From Bacteroidota bacterium (lineage in GTDB: Bacteria; Bacteroidota; Bacteroidia; AKYH767-A; OLB10): a stretch of DNA of 64,000 bases. The notes beneath the pieces are model-generated. The model was not told where the DNA came from. It saw nothing but the letters and a program-made list of their open reading frames with translations, and made no database searches. Made by a program: the position numbers and the translations under genes. The stretch spans positions 223,501 to 287,500 of the forward strand of contig JADJMG010000005.1 in assembly GCA_016709725.1 (NCBI GenBank), in the 5' to 3' direction. Positions 20,840 to 31,180 of the stretch are shown piece after piece (the stretch's first letter is position 1; each line of letters opens with the position of its first letter).

Positions 20840-21155
20840 TTTAAAAAAGGATTTAAAATAGAGAAAGCATTGACCCATCTTATTAATTATCATATTTTTA
20901 TGTGCAGCCTACTTAAAGTAATTGGCAAAAGAGGTCGAAATCATTCAATCAACCATCATTTCTACACATATAGAACCTCAATAATTGTGAGTAAAAATGA
21001 CAAAGGCAACTTGAATTTGCCTAATTACTGAGATTTTAAAGAAACAGAAAACCAATTGAAAATCTTATGTTGAAAATTAAAATGAGAAACTATGCTAATC
21101 AATCGATTAACACATTAGACTGTAATCATTAAAAAGAATTCAGGTAGAGAAGAAT
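20840..21155. other. Intergenic region with no gene seen
   Basis: The stretch between the secDF promoter and the glycosyltransferase promoter (the full gap is 20780-21168) is AT-rich. An open frame of 68 codons from GTG 20825 has no family resemblance and an implausible composition, and I do not call it. No tRNA, repeat or riboswitch-like structure was noticed. Confidence 0.5.
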
Positions 21156-21163
21156 TACCTTCG
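21156..21163 (+). promoter_or_regulatory. Putative -7 box, near-leaderless, of glycosyltransferase genes
   Basis: TACCTTCG (one mismatch to TAnnTTTG) ends five bases before the GTG at 21169. It supports that GTG as the start and suggests a very short leader. Confidence 0.35.
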
Positions 21164-21168
21164 CCGTT

Positions 21169-22300
21169 GTGGCTGATAGAATAATCATAAGTGTAACATC
21201 CGATTTAGTAACTGACCAAAGGGTTCAAAGAGCCGCAGGTACTTTAAAAGAGGCTGGATATCAAGTGATGTTGGTTGGGCGTGTTCTTCCAGATTCAATT
21301 GAATTGAAAGGAAAGCGATTTCGAATAACACGTTTCAAATTATGGTTTAACAAAGGGCCCCTATTCTATTTAAATTATAATTTGCGTTTGTTTTGGTACC
21401 TCTTATGGAACCAAGCTGACATCCTTCTCAGCAATGATTTAGATACCCTACCGGCTAATTTTTTAATTTCAAAAATTAAAGGCTTACCACTTGTTTACGA
21501 TAGTCATGAATATTTTACTGGCGTGCCAGAACTTACCCAGCGCCCCAAAGTTCAAGCCATATGGAAGAGAATTGAATCGTTTATCGTTCCAAAAATCAAA
21601 TATGCATACACGGTAAATTCAAGTATTGCTCAATTGTATGAAGACGAATACAACGTTAAATTCAAAGTAATTCGCAACATGCCTGAGGTGAAATTTCAAA
21701 TACGAACTGACCTCGACATTATCAAAAGAGAATTGCGATTACCTAGCGACAAGGCCATTATCATTTTACAAGGAGCTGGAATCAATATTCAACGAGGAGC
21801 AGAAGAAGCAGTTCAGGCCATGCAATATGTAGAGAATGCTATATTGCTTATTATTGGAGGCGGAGATGTGATTCCATCTTTGAAGTTAATGGTGGTAGAA
21901 TTACAACTCAATGAGAAAGTAAAATTTGAACCAAAAAAATCTCCTTCGGAACTATTACTTTATACACTTTGTGCCGACTTAGGATTAAGTCTCGATAAAG
22001 ACTCTAATCTGAACTATCGATTTAGTTTACCCAATAAAATTTTCGATTATATTCAGGCGGGTGTACCTATCTTAGCCAGTGACTTGCCAGAAATAAAAAA
22101 AATTATTGAAGGATATAACATTGGATACATAAGTCCAGACCACAATGTTAAAAACCTTGCTGCGTTAATGAACAAAATGATTGACAATAAAGAGATGCGT
22201 CTCATGTGGCAAAAGAATTTGAAAGTGGCTTCTCAAGAATTGAATTGGGATCATGAAAAAAAGTAAACTACTAAGCATTTTTTCCTCCATTGTTAAATAA
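21169..22300 (+). CDS. Glycosyltransferase, GT4-like
   Basis: The 376-residue protein (corrected) has a GT-B architecture: an N-terminal acceptor half ('SVTSDLVTDQRVQRAAGTL', 'GLPLVYDSHEYFTGVPEL') and a donor-binding half ('IILQGAGINIQRGAEEAVQA', 'YRFSLPNKIFDYIQAGVPIL', 'ASDLPEIKKIIEGYNIGYI'). It likely adds a sugar to a surface glycan or glycolipid; donor and acceptor are unknown. The uninterrupted frame ends at 22266, but the A7 run 22256-22262 seems one base too long: removing one gives 'HEKSKLLSIFSSIVK' and a stop at 22298-22300, a normal end for this family. The gene then overlaps the next glycosyltransferase by 11 bases. The start is GTG. Confidence 0.8.
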
Positions 22301-23414
22301 ACAACTTCATATCATTTCATTTGATGTGCCGTTACCAGCAGATTACGGAGGAGTGATTGATGTATATAATAGAATAAGACACTTACATGCTCTCGGGATA
22401 GAAATTACTTTACATTGTTTTACTTATGGCAGAAAAAAAAATACGGATTTAAATAATTTCTGCAAAGCAGTATATTATTATCCTCGTAGCACTTCGGCTT
22501 TAAACATACTTCATCGAGAACCATTTATTGTCACTACTCGAAATCATCCTGATTTACTTACCTGTTTATTGGCAGACGATCATCCCATTCTATTTGAAGG
22601 ATTACACACTACTCACTTTCTATCGCATCCATCCATTCAAAATAGAATAAAGATGGTAAGAGCACATAACATCGAACACGAATATTATCGCTATCTATAC
22701 AACGCAGAAAAAAACTTTTTTAGAAAATTATATTTCCTTTCTGAATCAATTAAACTAAAAGACTACGAAAAGAATTTAAAATACGCTCAATACATTGGCG
22801 CAATTTCATCCACGGACAGAAACTATTTTCAGAAAAAATGGGGCCATTCTTTCTTACTTCCTCCCTTTCATCACTTTGATGAAATAAAATCGAAGACAGG
22901 TCATGGCAACTATAGTTTATACCATGGAAACCTTGGCGTTGCTGAAAATGAAAAAGCAGCTATTTGGTTAGTTGAAAAAATTTCATCCCTGCTCAATCAT
23001 CCTTTGATTATTGCTGGTAGTCGATGCAGTACCACACTTCGGAATAAAATTAGTGATTCCTCAAATGTTACACTTATTGAAAATCCATCGGATGAAAAAA
23101 TGGAAATATTAATTTCTGATGCTCAAGTGCATTTACTTCCAAGTTTTCAGGAGAGCGGAATAAAGCTGAAATTACTACATGCGATATATTCGGGTCGATT
23201 TGTTTTAGTCAATTCGATGATGCTGAGTGGAACTTCCTTAGAAAATGCATGTGCGATTGCAAACGACATCCCTGATTTTGCTCAGAAAGCGAATTCACTT
23301 TTTTCATTACCATTTACCAATGAAGAAATAGAAAAACGCAAAAAAACACTCTTCAAAAATTACGACAACGAGTCTAACGCTAAAATGTTAATCGATCAGA
23401 TTTTCAATTCATAA
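22290..23414 (+). CDS. Glycosyltransferase family 1/4-like
   Basis: The 374-residue protein opens with 'LHIISFDVPLPADYGGVIDV', typical of GT-B enzymes, and has a central 'KMVRAHNIEHEYYRYL' and a C-terminal donor half with 'LYHGNLGVAENEKAAIWLV' and 'VHLLPSFQESGIKLKLLHAI'. It is probably a partner of the preceding glycosyltransferase in making a surface glycan. The only in-frame start after an upstream stop (22272) is TTG 22290, which lies inside the corrected end of the previous gene, so translation may be coupled. No sugar-nucleotide or polymerase genes adjoin. Confidence 0.78.
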   Translation: MLNKQLHIISFDVPLPADYGGVIDVYNRIRHLHALGIEITLHCFTYGRKKNTDLNNFCKAVYYYPRSTSALNILHREPFIVTTRNHPDLLTCLLADDHPILFEGLHTTHFLSHPSIQNRIKMVRAHNIEHEYYRYLYNAEKNFFRKLYFLSESIKLKDYEKNLKYAQYIGAISSTDRNYFQKKWGHSFLLPPFHHFDEIKSKTGHGNYSLYHGNLGVAENEKAAIWLVEKISSLLNHPLIIAGSRCSTTLRNKISDSSNVTLIENPSDEKMEILISDAQVHLLPSFQESGIKLKLLHAIYSGRFVLVNSMMLSGTSLENACAIANDIPDFAQKANSLFSLPFTNEEIEKRKKTLFKNYDNESNAKMLIDQIFNS

Positions 23415-23419
23415 TTTTT

Positions 23420-24091
23420 TTACGAATGCGGCCCTAAAACACCGGCATCAACTTTCACTACTCGGGAAGGGAATTTTTCCATCAAACCATAGTTATGGGT
23501 TACCATCACTACGGCTCTACTATTTCTACTGATATCAAAAAGCAAATTCATAATTTCATTACTTGTTTCAGGATCGAGATTTCCAGTGGGCTCATCGGCT
23601 AAAATTAGATCGGGGTCATTAAGCAATGCGCGCGCAATCACCAATCGTTGCTGTTCGCCGCCCGACAATTCAAATGGCATTTTAAATCCTTTCGTACTTA
23701 AACCTACTTTGCCCAAAACCTCGCTGACGCGCTCTTCCATTTTTTTCTTGTCGCTCCATCCGGTAGCTTTCAAATAAAACATCAAATTCTCTTTGGCGGA
23801 TCGGTCGGTTAACAGCTGAAAATCCTGAAAGATAATCCCAAGCTTTCTTCTCAATTTCGGAATATCACTCATCTTTAAATTATGTAATTCAAATCCGGCA
23901 ACATATCCTTCTCCTTGGGGCATGGGTAATTCTCCATAAAGCAAACTCATGATTGAACTTTTTCCTGTTCCAGTTTTACCAATCAGGTACACAAATTCAC
24001 CTCGCTGAACATTTAAATTTACATTGTTCAGCAAAAGATTCTTCTTGTGAAACACATTTACATTTCTAAGATCAATAATAGTATCCGACAT
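23420..24091 (-). CDS. ftsE: FtsE-like ABC transporter ATP-binding protein
   Basis: The 223-residue ATPase has Walker A 'GKTGTGKSS', Q-loop 'GIIFQDFQLLTDRSAKENL', signature 'ELSGGEQQRLVIARALL', Walker B 'DLILADEPTGNLD' and switch His 'VMVTHNYGL'. The Q-loop and 'NPDLILADEPTGNLDPETS' fit FtsE, which with FtsX controls peptidoglycan hydrolases at the septum. There is no ftsX beside it, so the FtsE name rests on sequence pattern; a LolD-type lipoprotein or another MacB-like transporter ATPase cannot be excluded. It is convergent with the glycosyltransferase pair, six bases apart. Confidence 0.8.
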   Translation of the reverse strand: MSDTIIDLRNVNVFHKKNLLLNNVNLNVQRGEFVYLIGKTGTGKSSIMSLLYGELPMPQGEGYVAGFELHNLKMSDIPKLRRKLGIIFQDFQLLTDRSAKENLMFYLKATGWSDKKKMEERVSEVLGKVGLSTKGFKMPFELSGGEQQRLVIARALLNDPDLILADEPTGNLDPETSNEIMNLLFDISRNSRAVVMVTHNYGLMEKFPSRVVKVDAGVLGPHS

Positions 24092-24119
24092 TTCTTTTCC
24101 ATCAATTTAACTGTTTAAT

Positions 24120-24332
24120 TTACAAATTCCATTCAGTGACTTTTCCGAAAGGAATACTTCCCAAGAATTCAAGCATTCGAGCTTCTTCAGCTTCTAAGCC
24201 TATTTTTGCCAAGGCTTTTTCGGGTCGATCCAATCGAAAATAGGCCAGCAACGTAAACTGTTCATCTCTCAGTTGAACATAATCTGGAATTTTCGCTTTG
24301 CCTTGAATTTTTAAGAGGTAATACTTCGACAT
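24120..24332 (-). CDS. Small conserved-looking hypothetical protein
   Basis: The 70-residue product starts at ATG 24332 (a TTG five codons upstream is less likely). It reads 'MSKYYLLKIQGKAKIPDYVQ', then 'LRDEQFTLLAYFRLDRPEKA' and a helical end. It looks like a small soluble alpha/beta protein without signal or membrane segment. I do not recognise the family. It lies 28 bases upstream of ftsE on the same strand, so the two are probably co-transcribed. Confidence 0.55.
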   Translation of the reverse strand: MSKYYLLKIQGKAKIPDYVQLRDEQFTLLAYFRLDRPEKALAKIGLEAEEARMLEFLGSIPFGKVTEWNL

Positions 24333-24432
24333 GATTCTTACTTGCAAACTTATTGGAAAAAAATTTGAATTCTCTTGAAGAAATTACTTGAATCATTAAA
24401 TTATTCAACAGGCAACGTTCAAGAACTTAAGA

Positions 24433-24470
24433 CATAAAAAAAGAGGCTCACCAAATTGGAAAGCCTCTTT
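24433..24470 (-). terminator. Rho-independent terminator of gldJ
   Basis: A perfect 9-bp stem (24440-24448 with 24462-24470) and a 13-base loop are followed on the minus strand by a T run (A run 24436-24442 on the plus strand), 20 bases after the gldJ stop. Confidence 0.8.
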
Positions 24471-24490
24471 TCAATTATTTTTTGAGCAGC

Positions 24491-25933
24491 TTATCGCTTA
24501 CTTGTTTTCTTTCCACCTAATCCAATTGGGCTACCTACGCGTGCCATGGCACAACGGAAACCTAACCAATCTGTAGATTGTTCTTGATCTAAAAAGCGAC
24601 GAGACCCTGGAGTCAAATAATAAGCACGATCCTTCCATGATCCACCTTTTATAACTCGAGCTCTGTCATCCACTAAAGTAGCACTTCCGCTATTATAGGT
24701 GGCATAATCAGGTTCATCACCATCAATATAATTGATGTTATCGGCTTTCTGATAATTTCTACGAGTAGAAGCTTCTTGTTCGGTCACTTGACGTTGCATA
24801 ATGCGACCTAATGTATCCTTTTCTGCGATGGATCCTTCCTCATCGGTAACTTGAGTTTCGTACACGTTACCACGGAAAGAACGGAAATCGGTCTTATCTT
24901 CATGAGATAAAGGACGGAATACATCCATCACCCACTCCGCTACGTTACCACCCATATTATACAAACCATAATCGTTTGGAACATATGAATAAACTGGAGC
25001 AGTAATATCGGCATTATCATTTAGTTTACCAGAAACCCCCATATTATCGCCTCGGCCACGCTTAAAGTTTGCTAACATTTCACCTTGCCATTTATCTTCA
25101 GAATTACGAACGCCGTGTCCGCTCCATGGATACAACTTACGCTCATTCACGTTTTCAAAAACAGTATTTCCAATTAAAGCTAAAGATGCAAACTCCCATT
25201 CTGCTTCTGTTGGGAGACGATATCTTGGTAAAAGAATACCATCTTCCATTCTTACTTTACGCGTATCATTATTTGGATTCAAATCTTCAAGTGGGCTTTT
25301 TACAAGACCTTCGTATTGACCAGCGAAATAAGCATCCGTATTAAAGTTATCTTCATTTACTTGAGCTGGATTAACTCGAAGGATACCTTCACGAATTAAA
25401 ATTTGCTCGTTTACACGATCGGTACGCCAAGCGCAAAAGTCGTTACACTGTAACCAGTTTACACCAACTACAGGATAATCTTGAAATGCAGGATGACGAA
25501 GGTATAATTCTACATAAGGCTCATTAAAAGCTAAACGATCACGCCAAACAAGGGTGTCGGGTAAAGCTTTACGTTGAACTTCTGGATAGTCAGTAGCGAA
25601 AACACGTCCTAACCAATAAAGATATTCTAACCAATACGTATTAGAAACCTCTGTTTCATCTAAATAATAAGAGGAAACGGTTACACGACGGGGCATATTA
25701 TCCCAATCTTGAATTACATCTTGTTCGGTACGACCCATTACAAAGGTTCCCCCTTCAATGAGTACTAATCCTGGTCCGGTTTCTTGCTCTAAATAAGGCA
25801 CAACTTCAAATCCACCATTACGCTCATCATTATAATTCCATCCTGTTGAGCCGGATTTGTCGTAGTTATTACAAGCTGAAAAAAACAACGTCGCCAGTCC
25901 AAGGAGGGGAAGCAATTGATTCTTAATCTTCAT
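24491..25933 (-). CDS. gldJ: Gliding motility/type IX secretion lipoprotein GldJ
   Basis: The 480-residue lipoprotein (lipobox 'FFSAC', Cys21) has a formylglycine-generating-enzyme (SUMF1-type) fold: 'GLVLIEGGTFVMGRTEQD', 'YYLDETEVSNTYWLEYL', 'YRLPTEAEWEFASL', 'YNMGGNVAEWVMDV' and 'VIKGGSWKD'. The stretch 'PDTLVWRDRLAFNEPYVE' with 'YLRHPAFQDYPVVGVNW' distinguishes GldJ from its paralogue GldK. GldJ is a periplasmic-side component needed for gliding and for stable GldK in Flavobacterium. Its neighbours here are porU and porV across a PorP/SprF-like gene; porV-porU-gldJ is the order I know from Flavobacterium johnsoniae. It is unlikely to be an active sulfatase-modifying enzyme. Confidence 0.88.
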   Translation of the reverse strand: MKIKNQLLPLLGLATLFFSACNNYDKSGSTGWNYNDERNGGFEVVPYLEQETGPGLVLIEGGTFVMGRTEQDVIQDWDNMPRRVTVSSYYLDETEVSNTYWLEYLYWLGRVFATDYPEVQRKALPDTLVWRDRLAFNEPYVELYLRHPAFQDYPVVGVNWLQCNDFCAWRTDRVNEQILIREGILRVNPAQVNEDNFNTDAYFAGQYEGLVKSPLEDLNPNNDTRKVRMEDGILLPRYRLPTEAEWEFASLALIGNTVFENVNERKLYPWSGHGVRNSEDKWQGEMLANFKRGRGDNMGVSGKLNDNADITAPVYSYVPNDYGLYNMGGNVAEWVMDVFRPLSHEDKTDFRSFRGNVYETQVTDEEGSIAEKDTLGRIMQRQVTEQEASTRRNYQKADNINYIDGDEPDYATYNSGSATLVDDRARVIKGGSWKDRAYYLTPGSRRFLDQEQSTDWLGFRCAMARVGSPIGLGGKKTSKR

Positions 25934-25971
25934 GTGTCTTTTATGTTTGGGATGACAAATATGCGAAATAA

Positions 25972-26988
25972 CTAAAAACTAGGGCAACTTATTGCTCGGA
26001 ATCTCTTCTTCTTAGGTCGGCACTCGAACTGAAATCCAACACTTAACTCATGCGAACCACCGGTTGCATTACTTAAGGCTGAAACAGTTACGTCATAACT
26101 ATACCCAAATTTGAAGACTCCTTTTTGCAATCCAATTAATGCAATAAAACTGTCGCTCGACAAGAAATTTTTGTTGCCGAAGTTACCGCGGTACCATAAT
26201 CCACCCACAATTGGAGAATGGAGGATATACATACCGATATTAATTTGATTGAATGATCCTTGTTGTTGAAACAATACATTAGGAGAAATAAAAGTTCCTT
26301 CATCACGATTCACTCTTCCACGAGAACCACGTCCATAAGAATCTCCCACAGGTAACATCGCACCTAAGTGAGCTGTGTATTTACGAGGTAATTTTGAAGT
26401 TCCTTTTACAATGAAAGCTTCATCAGGTTCTGTTAAATGATTTACCGCGAATCCACCGTAAACTGTGTTCGTATAAGCTAATACACCCGCACTAAAGTCC
26501 ATGTAATTTCTAGTTTCCGTAGGACGCACTTCTTGGGTATTATAAACGAAACCATAACGCGGATCGATCATATCACCAAAAGTCAACTTACTGAAGTCGA
26601 GGCGTTTTTGAACATACGTAGCTTGAAGTCCAAATCGCATTGAAAACTTACGATTCACATTAAGCTGATATGCATACATTCCACTGATGTTATTCGTAAC
26701 AAACACACCTTCACCCGCTTTATCGTTCAAGAACATCAATCCGATACCTCCATTAATGCCTTCAAAATGCTGATCGTAGCTAGCACTTGACGTAATATAC
26801 GTTTCCTTTAGGGCTGGCCATTGATTTCTATAGTTGATACTAATTCGCGGACAACGAGTTGACCCCGCAAATGCAGGATTCAAATAAAGCGGGTTCGCAT
26901 AGAACTGAGTGAATTGAGGATCCTGTGCATCAGCCGATAGGCAAGTTGCAAACATGATACACAAGAGGACGCGTTTAAACATATTCAA
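25972..26988 (-). CDS. PorP/SprF family type IX secretion outer-membrane protein
   Basis: The 338-residue product has a signal peptide ending '...SADAQ' and the PorP/SprF signature 'DPQFTQFYANPLYLNPAFAG', followed by barrel strands ('HLGAMLPVGDSYGRGSR', 'QINIGMYILHSPIVGGLWYR', 'FKFGYSYDVTVSALSNATGG'). Members assist secretion or surface attachment of specific type IX substrates such as the adhesin SprB, or belong to the secretion machine itself (PorP). The tail 'FQFECRPKKKRFRAISCPSF' is the usual end. It lies 38 bases upstream of gldJ on the same strand, an operon, and is divergent from porU (168 bases). Confidence 0.9.
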   Translation of the reverse strand: MNMFKRVLLCIMFATCLSADAQDPQFTQFYANPLYLNPAFAGSTRCPRISINYRNQWPALKETYITSSASYDQHFEGINGGIGLMFLNDKAGEGVFVTNNISGMYAYQLNVNRKFSMRFGLQATYVQKRLDFSKLTFGDMIDPRYGFVYNTQEVRPTETRNYMDFSAGVLAYTNTVYGGFAVNHLTEPDEAFIVKGTSKLPRKYTAHLGAMLPVGDSYGRGSRGRVNRDEGTFISPNVLFQQQGSFNQINIGMYILHSPIVGGLWYRGNFGNKNFLSSDSFIALIGLQKGVFKFGYSYDVTVSALSNATGGSHELSVGFQFECRPKKKRFRAISCPSF

Positions 26989-27156
26989 ATCTTTTACGAA
27001 TATTTATACGAAGAAATCTATTTTTGTTTCGATTTCAACGCATGAGTTCTGCAATAATTGTTTTTGGTGGGCGTTCTAATGGCCACATACCAAACATCAA
27101 AGATGCAAAATCCGTTGTTAGATACAGCACAAATTTAATTTTTTTAAGAATATTAA

Positions 27157-30100
27157 ATGATCAAAGACAAACATTCCTTACGAAGTAAGGCGGAAAAGTT
27201 GAATTTCAGGTTCTTCAACGAAAGAATTACATGCATCTTGGCTACTATTTTAGTAGGAATTCTACCCTTGGAGACCTACAGTCAGAAAGTAGAAACCACG
27301 ACCATTACTTGGTCAGAAGTTCAAACCATTCATGAAGGTGAATACCGATTAGGATTTACCGGCGCCCATTATTTACTTGAAGAAAGTAAACTTCCTTTTT
27401 ATCATAAACAATTAGATGGCAATGTTTTAAAGGTAGATTTACTGGAGGCTTCATATGTTTCATTGAATGTATTAGAAAGCACTTTAGCCAAAGAAATTAT
27501 TGAAGAAAGCCCCAAAATCTCAATTATTGAGGCATACGAAAAAAAGCAAAATAAGAGCCTAATATACATCCTTCCTTTTCGAAAAAACACCAGCTCAGGA
27601 AAGATTGAAAAGCTAGTTTCTTTCCGACTAAATATTACAAAAGGTCCAACTGAAACAGGAAAAAAAGGGCCTTTAACCGCATCTTTTGCCACAAATTCGG
27701 TTTTATCTAACGGAGATTGGTATCGAATTGCAGTTTTGAACGATGGAATTTACAAAGTCGACTATGAATATTTGAACAATATGGGAATCGATGTTTCCGG
27801 ACTTACACTTTCCAATATTCGACTTTATGGTAATGGTGGTGGAATGTTACCCCAATTGAATAGTACTCCGAGGTTAGACGACTTGCAGGAATGTGCTATT
27901 GAAATGGTCGATCAAAACCTAGATGGTACTTTCAATGGATCGGATTATTTTCTCTTTTATGGACAAGGGCCTGATCGCTGGAGTTACAATAACACAGAGA
28001 AACAATATGTACATGCCAAAAATTTTTACAGTGATACAACCTATTACTTCATCACCATTGATAACTCAAATCCTGGAAAGCGAATTCAAAATCAATCTAA
28101 TTTAACAAGTACTGGAAACGAAGTAAACGTAACTAGTTTTACGGACATGGCTTTTTATGAAAATGACTTGAAAAATTTTACCAAGTCAGGAAAAGAATGG
28201 TATGGAGAAACTTTTGATTTAGTATTAAGCCAACCCTTTACTTTTAATTTCCCTAACTTGATTCCGGGTCCAGCTAAACTAAAGTCGAGTGTTATTTCCA
28301 GAACGGCAACTTCTTTTTTTGCTACAAGTAGTTTTAATGTCGTCTATAATAATTCGACTATACTTTCGCATAATATTATAAACGTTGGCACCAGTTACAC
28401 TGATGATTTTGCACGCGCCGCTGTACAAAACTCCAGCTTTGTAGCTACAGGCTCTACTCTGAATTTAGATTACAATTACCTACCTTACAATGCTACCTCA
28501 ACAGGTTGGCTCGACTTCATTGCTTTGAATGTTACAAGAGGATTAACCTTTTCAGGAAACGGGGTTATCTTTAGAGATCGAGACACAAGTAATCTTGGTG
28601 TAAATCGTAAATACATCATTAATAATACATCCTCAAATTTAAAAGTTTGGTGTTTAAAAAATCACAACGACGTCAAAACCCAACAGTATAATTTCACGGG
28701 AAATCAAATTGAATTCGTTCAATCCATCTCCCCAAATGAAAGTGTTGAATACTTTGTTTTTAATAGCAGTGAAGCTAAATACCCAGTAAATCCGACTAAG
28801 ATTTCCAATCAAAATTTACATGGATTACCTCAAGCAGAATACTTAATTATTACGCATCCCAATTTCTTTAGTGAAGCCGAACGGATTGCGAAATTTCATA
28901 CAGATAATGATAATTTGAGCAGTGTTGTTGTCACCACACAACAGATATATAACGAATTTTCAAGTGGTGCACAAGATGTGAGTGCATTGCGTGATTTCGT
29001 TCGCATGTTTTATGAAAAAGCTACATCACCGAGTGAATTACCTCGTTATGTTTTATTAATAGGAGATGGATCGTTTGATCCGAAATATCGGATCAGTAAC
29101 AATACAAATTATATTCCCTGTTATCAAAGTGATAATTCCATCTCACAACTTGCTTCCTATACTTCTGATGATTTTTATGCAATGCTTGATCCGAACGAAG
29201 GCCAATTGATTGGATCGGAATTGGCGGATGTAGGTGTAGGCAGATTTCCCGTTCGTACGATGGAAGAAGCCAAGGACCTAGTTAATAAAGTAATTACTTA
29301 CTCGACACCTGGATTAACCAATGATCAGAATTTATGTGCTGGATCAAATAGTAGTCGATTGGGTGATTGGAGAAATGTTTTATGTTTTGTTGCAGACGAT
29401 CAAGATCGCAATTTACATCAACGACAAAGTGAGCGTATTGCTGCCATTGTTCAACAAAACAAACCCGTATATAATGTAGATAAAATTTATTCAGATTCTT
29501 ATCAGCAAATTTCTACTCCTGGTGGACAACGTTATCCCGAGGTAAATGATGCCATTACCAAGCGTGTAGAAAAAGGTGCATTGATTATGAATTACACTGG
29601 AGATGGTGGCGAACTAGGATGGGCTTCAGAAACCATTTTAAATAATGACATGATTAACAAGTGGCAAAATGTAAACAACATGCCCGCGTTCGTTACGGCC
29701 ACTTGTGAGTTTAGTCGATACGATGATCCCTTGCGTACTTCAGCTGGTGAATTTGTATTACTCAATTCAACTGGTGGTGGAATTTGTTTATTTACCACGG
29801 TACGATTAGCCTTTGCCATCGACAACGAACTCATCAACTCCGACATGATGTTTCACTTCTTTCAACCCATCAACGGAGAGATGCCGCGTGCAGGTGATAT
29901 CATTCGTCTTTCAAAAAGAGACAATCCATCGAACCGAAACGTTACCTTATTAGGTGACCCTGCTTTACGCTTAGCGTACCCAAAACATCTTATTACCACC
30001 GAATCCATTACAGAATCTTCAACTGGAAATGCTGTAGACACTATTTCTGCATTAAGTAAAATAACCGTGCAAGGGAAAGTCACTGATGTAAATGGAAATG

Positions 30101-31076
30101 TAATGACTGGTTTTAACGGAGTTGTTTACCCTACTATTTATGATAAATCTGGTAAAATATATAATCAAGTAAATGATGCAACCGGTGCGGATATCAGTTT
30201 ACCGGATAGTTTCAACTTGAGAAAAATATACTCTACAAAGGAAAAGCTAGTGTTGTAAATGGTGTTTTCAGTTGTTCTTTTATTGTTCCAAAAGACATCT
30301 CCATACAATATGGTAAGGGGCGATTGAGTTATTATGCAAATAGTGGTGCGGAAGATGCACATGGCTATAACGAGAATTTTTATATTGGAGGAATATCAAG
30401 CAATGCCCTGAATGATAATGATGGCCCGCAAATTAAGTTGTATATGAATGATGAGAATTTTATTTTCGGTAGCATAACCAATGCAGCCCCTAACGTATAC
30501 GCAATTCTTTTTGACTCCAGTGGAATCAACACTGTTGGAAATGGAATCGGACATGACATCACAGCGCAAATTGACGGTAAGCCACAACAGTTATTTGTCC
30601 TCAACGATTATTATGAGTCGGATTTAGATTCTTATCAAAAAGGAAAAGTATTATTTCCTTTGAACACATTATCCGAGGGCTTACACAGTGTAGTGTTTAA
30701 AGCTTGGGACATTAACAACAATTCGTCTGAATCTACCACAGAATTTGTGGTAAGTTCTTCGGCTGGATTGGCCTTAGATCATGTACTTAATTACCCCAAT
30801 CCATTTACCACATACACCCAATTCATGTTCGAACATAATCGACCATGTACGGGCATGGCTATCCAGGTACATATCTATACGGTGAGTGGAAAATTAGTGA
30901 AGACCATCGATGCCTATCAAGTATGCGAAGGGTTTAGAAATGTTGCTATTTCTTGGGATGGCAAGGACGATTTTGGCGATCAGTTGGCCAAAGGAGTTTA
31001 TGTGTATCGATTGATTATCAGAACCGCCGAAGGTGAATCGGCTCAAAAAACAGAAAAATTAGTTTTACTTCGGTAA
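27157..31076 (+). CDS. porU: Type IX secretion system sortase PorU (frameshifted; catalytic His position is Asp)
   Basis: Corrected to 1306 residues. After a signal segment (~25-42) comes a PorU N-terminal region, then a C25 (gingipain-like) peptidase domain with 'YVLLIGDGSFDPKY' and the nucleophile Cys850 in 'FVTATCEFSRYDDPLRTS', and a FlgD-like type A C-terminal domain ('LNYPNPFTTYTQFMFEH', 'ISWDGKDDFGDQLAKGVYVY'). PorU removes the C-terminal signal of secreted cargo and links it to A-LPS. The frame breaks at the A5 run 30222-30226; one more A gives 'LRKNILYKGKASVVNG'. The usual 'GHGG' catalytic His motif reads 'YTGDGGELGWASE' here, with Asp816 34 residues before the Cys. porV follows. Confidence 0.93.
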
Positions 31077-31110
31077 GTCTCAAAACGAAACAAATACTTC
31101 TTCTTTTCGT

Positions 31111-31118
31111 TATATTTG
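31111..31118 (+). promoter_or_regulatory. Putative -7 box upstream of porV
   Basis: TATATTTG fits TAnnTTTG and lies 62 bases before the porV ATG, in the gap after porU. No -33 TTG is clear. It may give porV its own transcript. Confidence 0.4.
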
Positions 31119-31180
31119 CCATCGATCTTAACGATCAATGGATATAAAACATTGAATCTGTAAGTAGAAAAACAAAAACG

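Noticed and set aside
20825..21031. 68-residue protein from a GTG start
   Set aside because: No family resemblance, no promoter or ribosome site, and its first bases overlap the secDF promoter on the other strand.
24491..25933. GldK rather than GldJ
   Set aside because: The 'DTLVWRDRLAFNE' and 'YLRHPAF' segments and the porU/porV neighbourhood fit GldJ; gldK is normally followed by gldL, gldM and gldN, which are absent.
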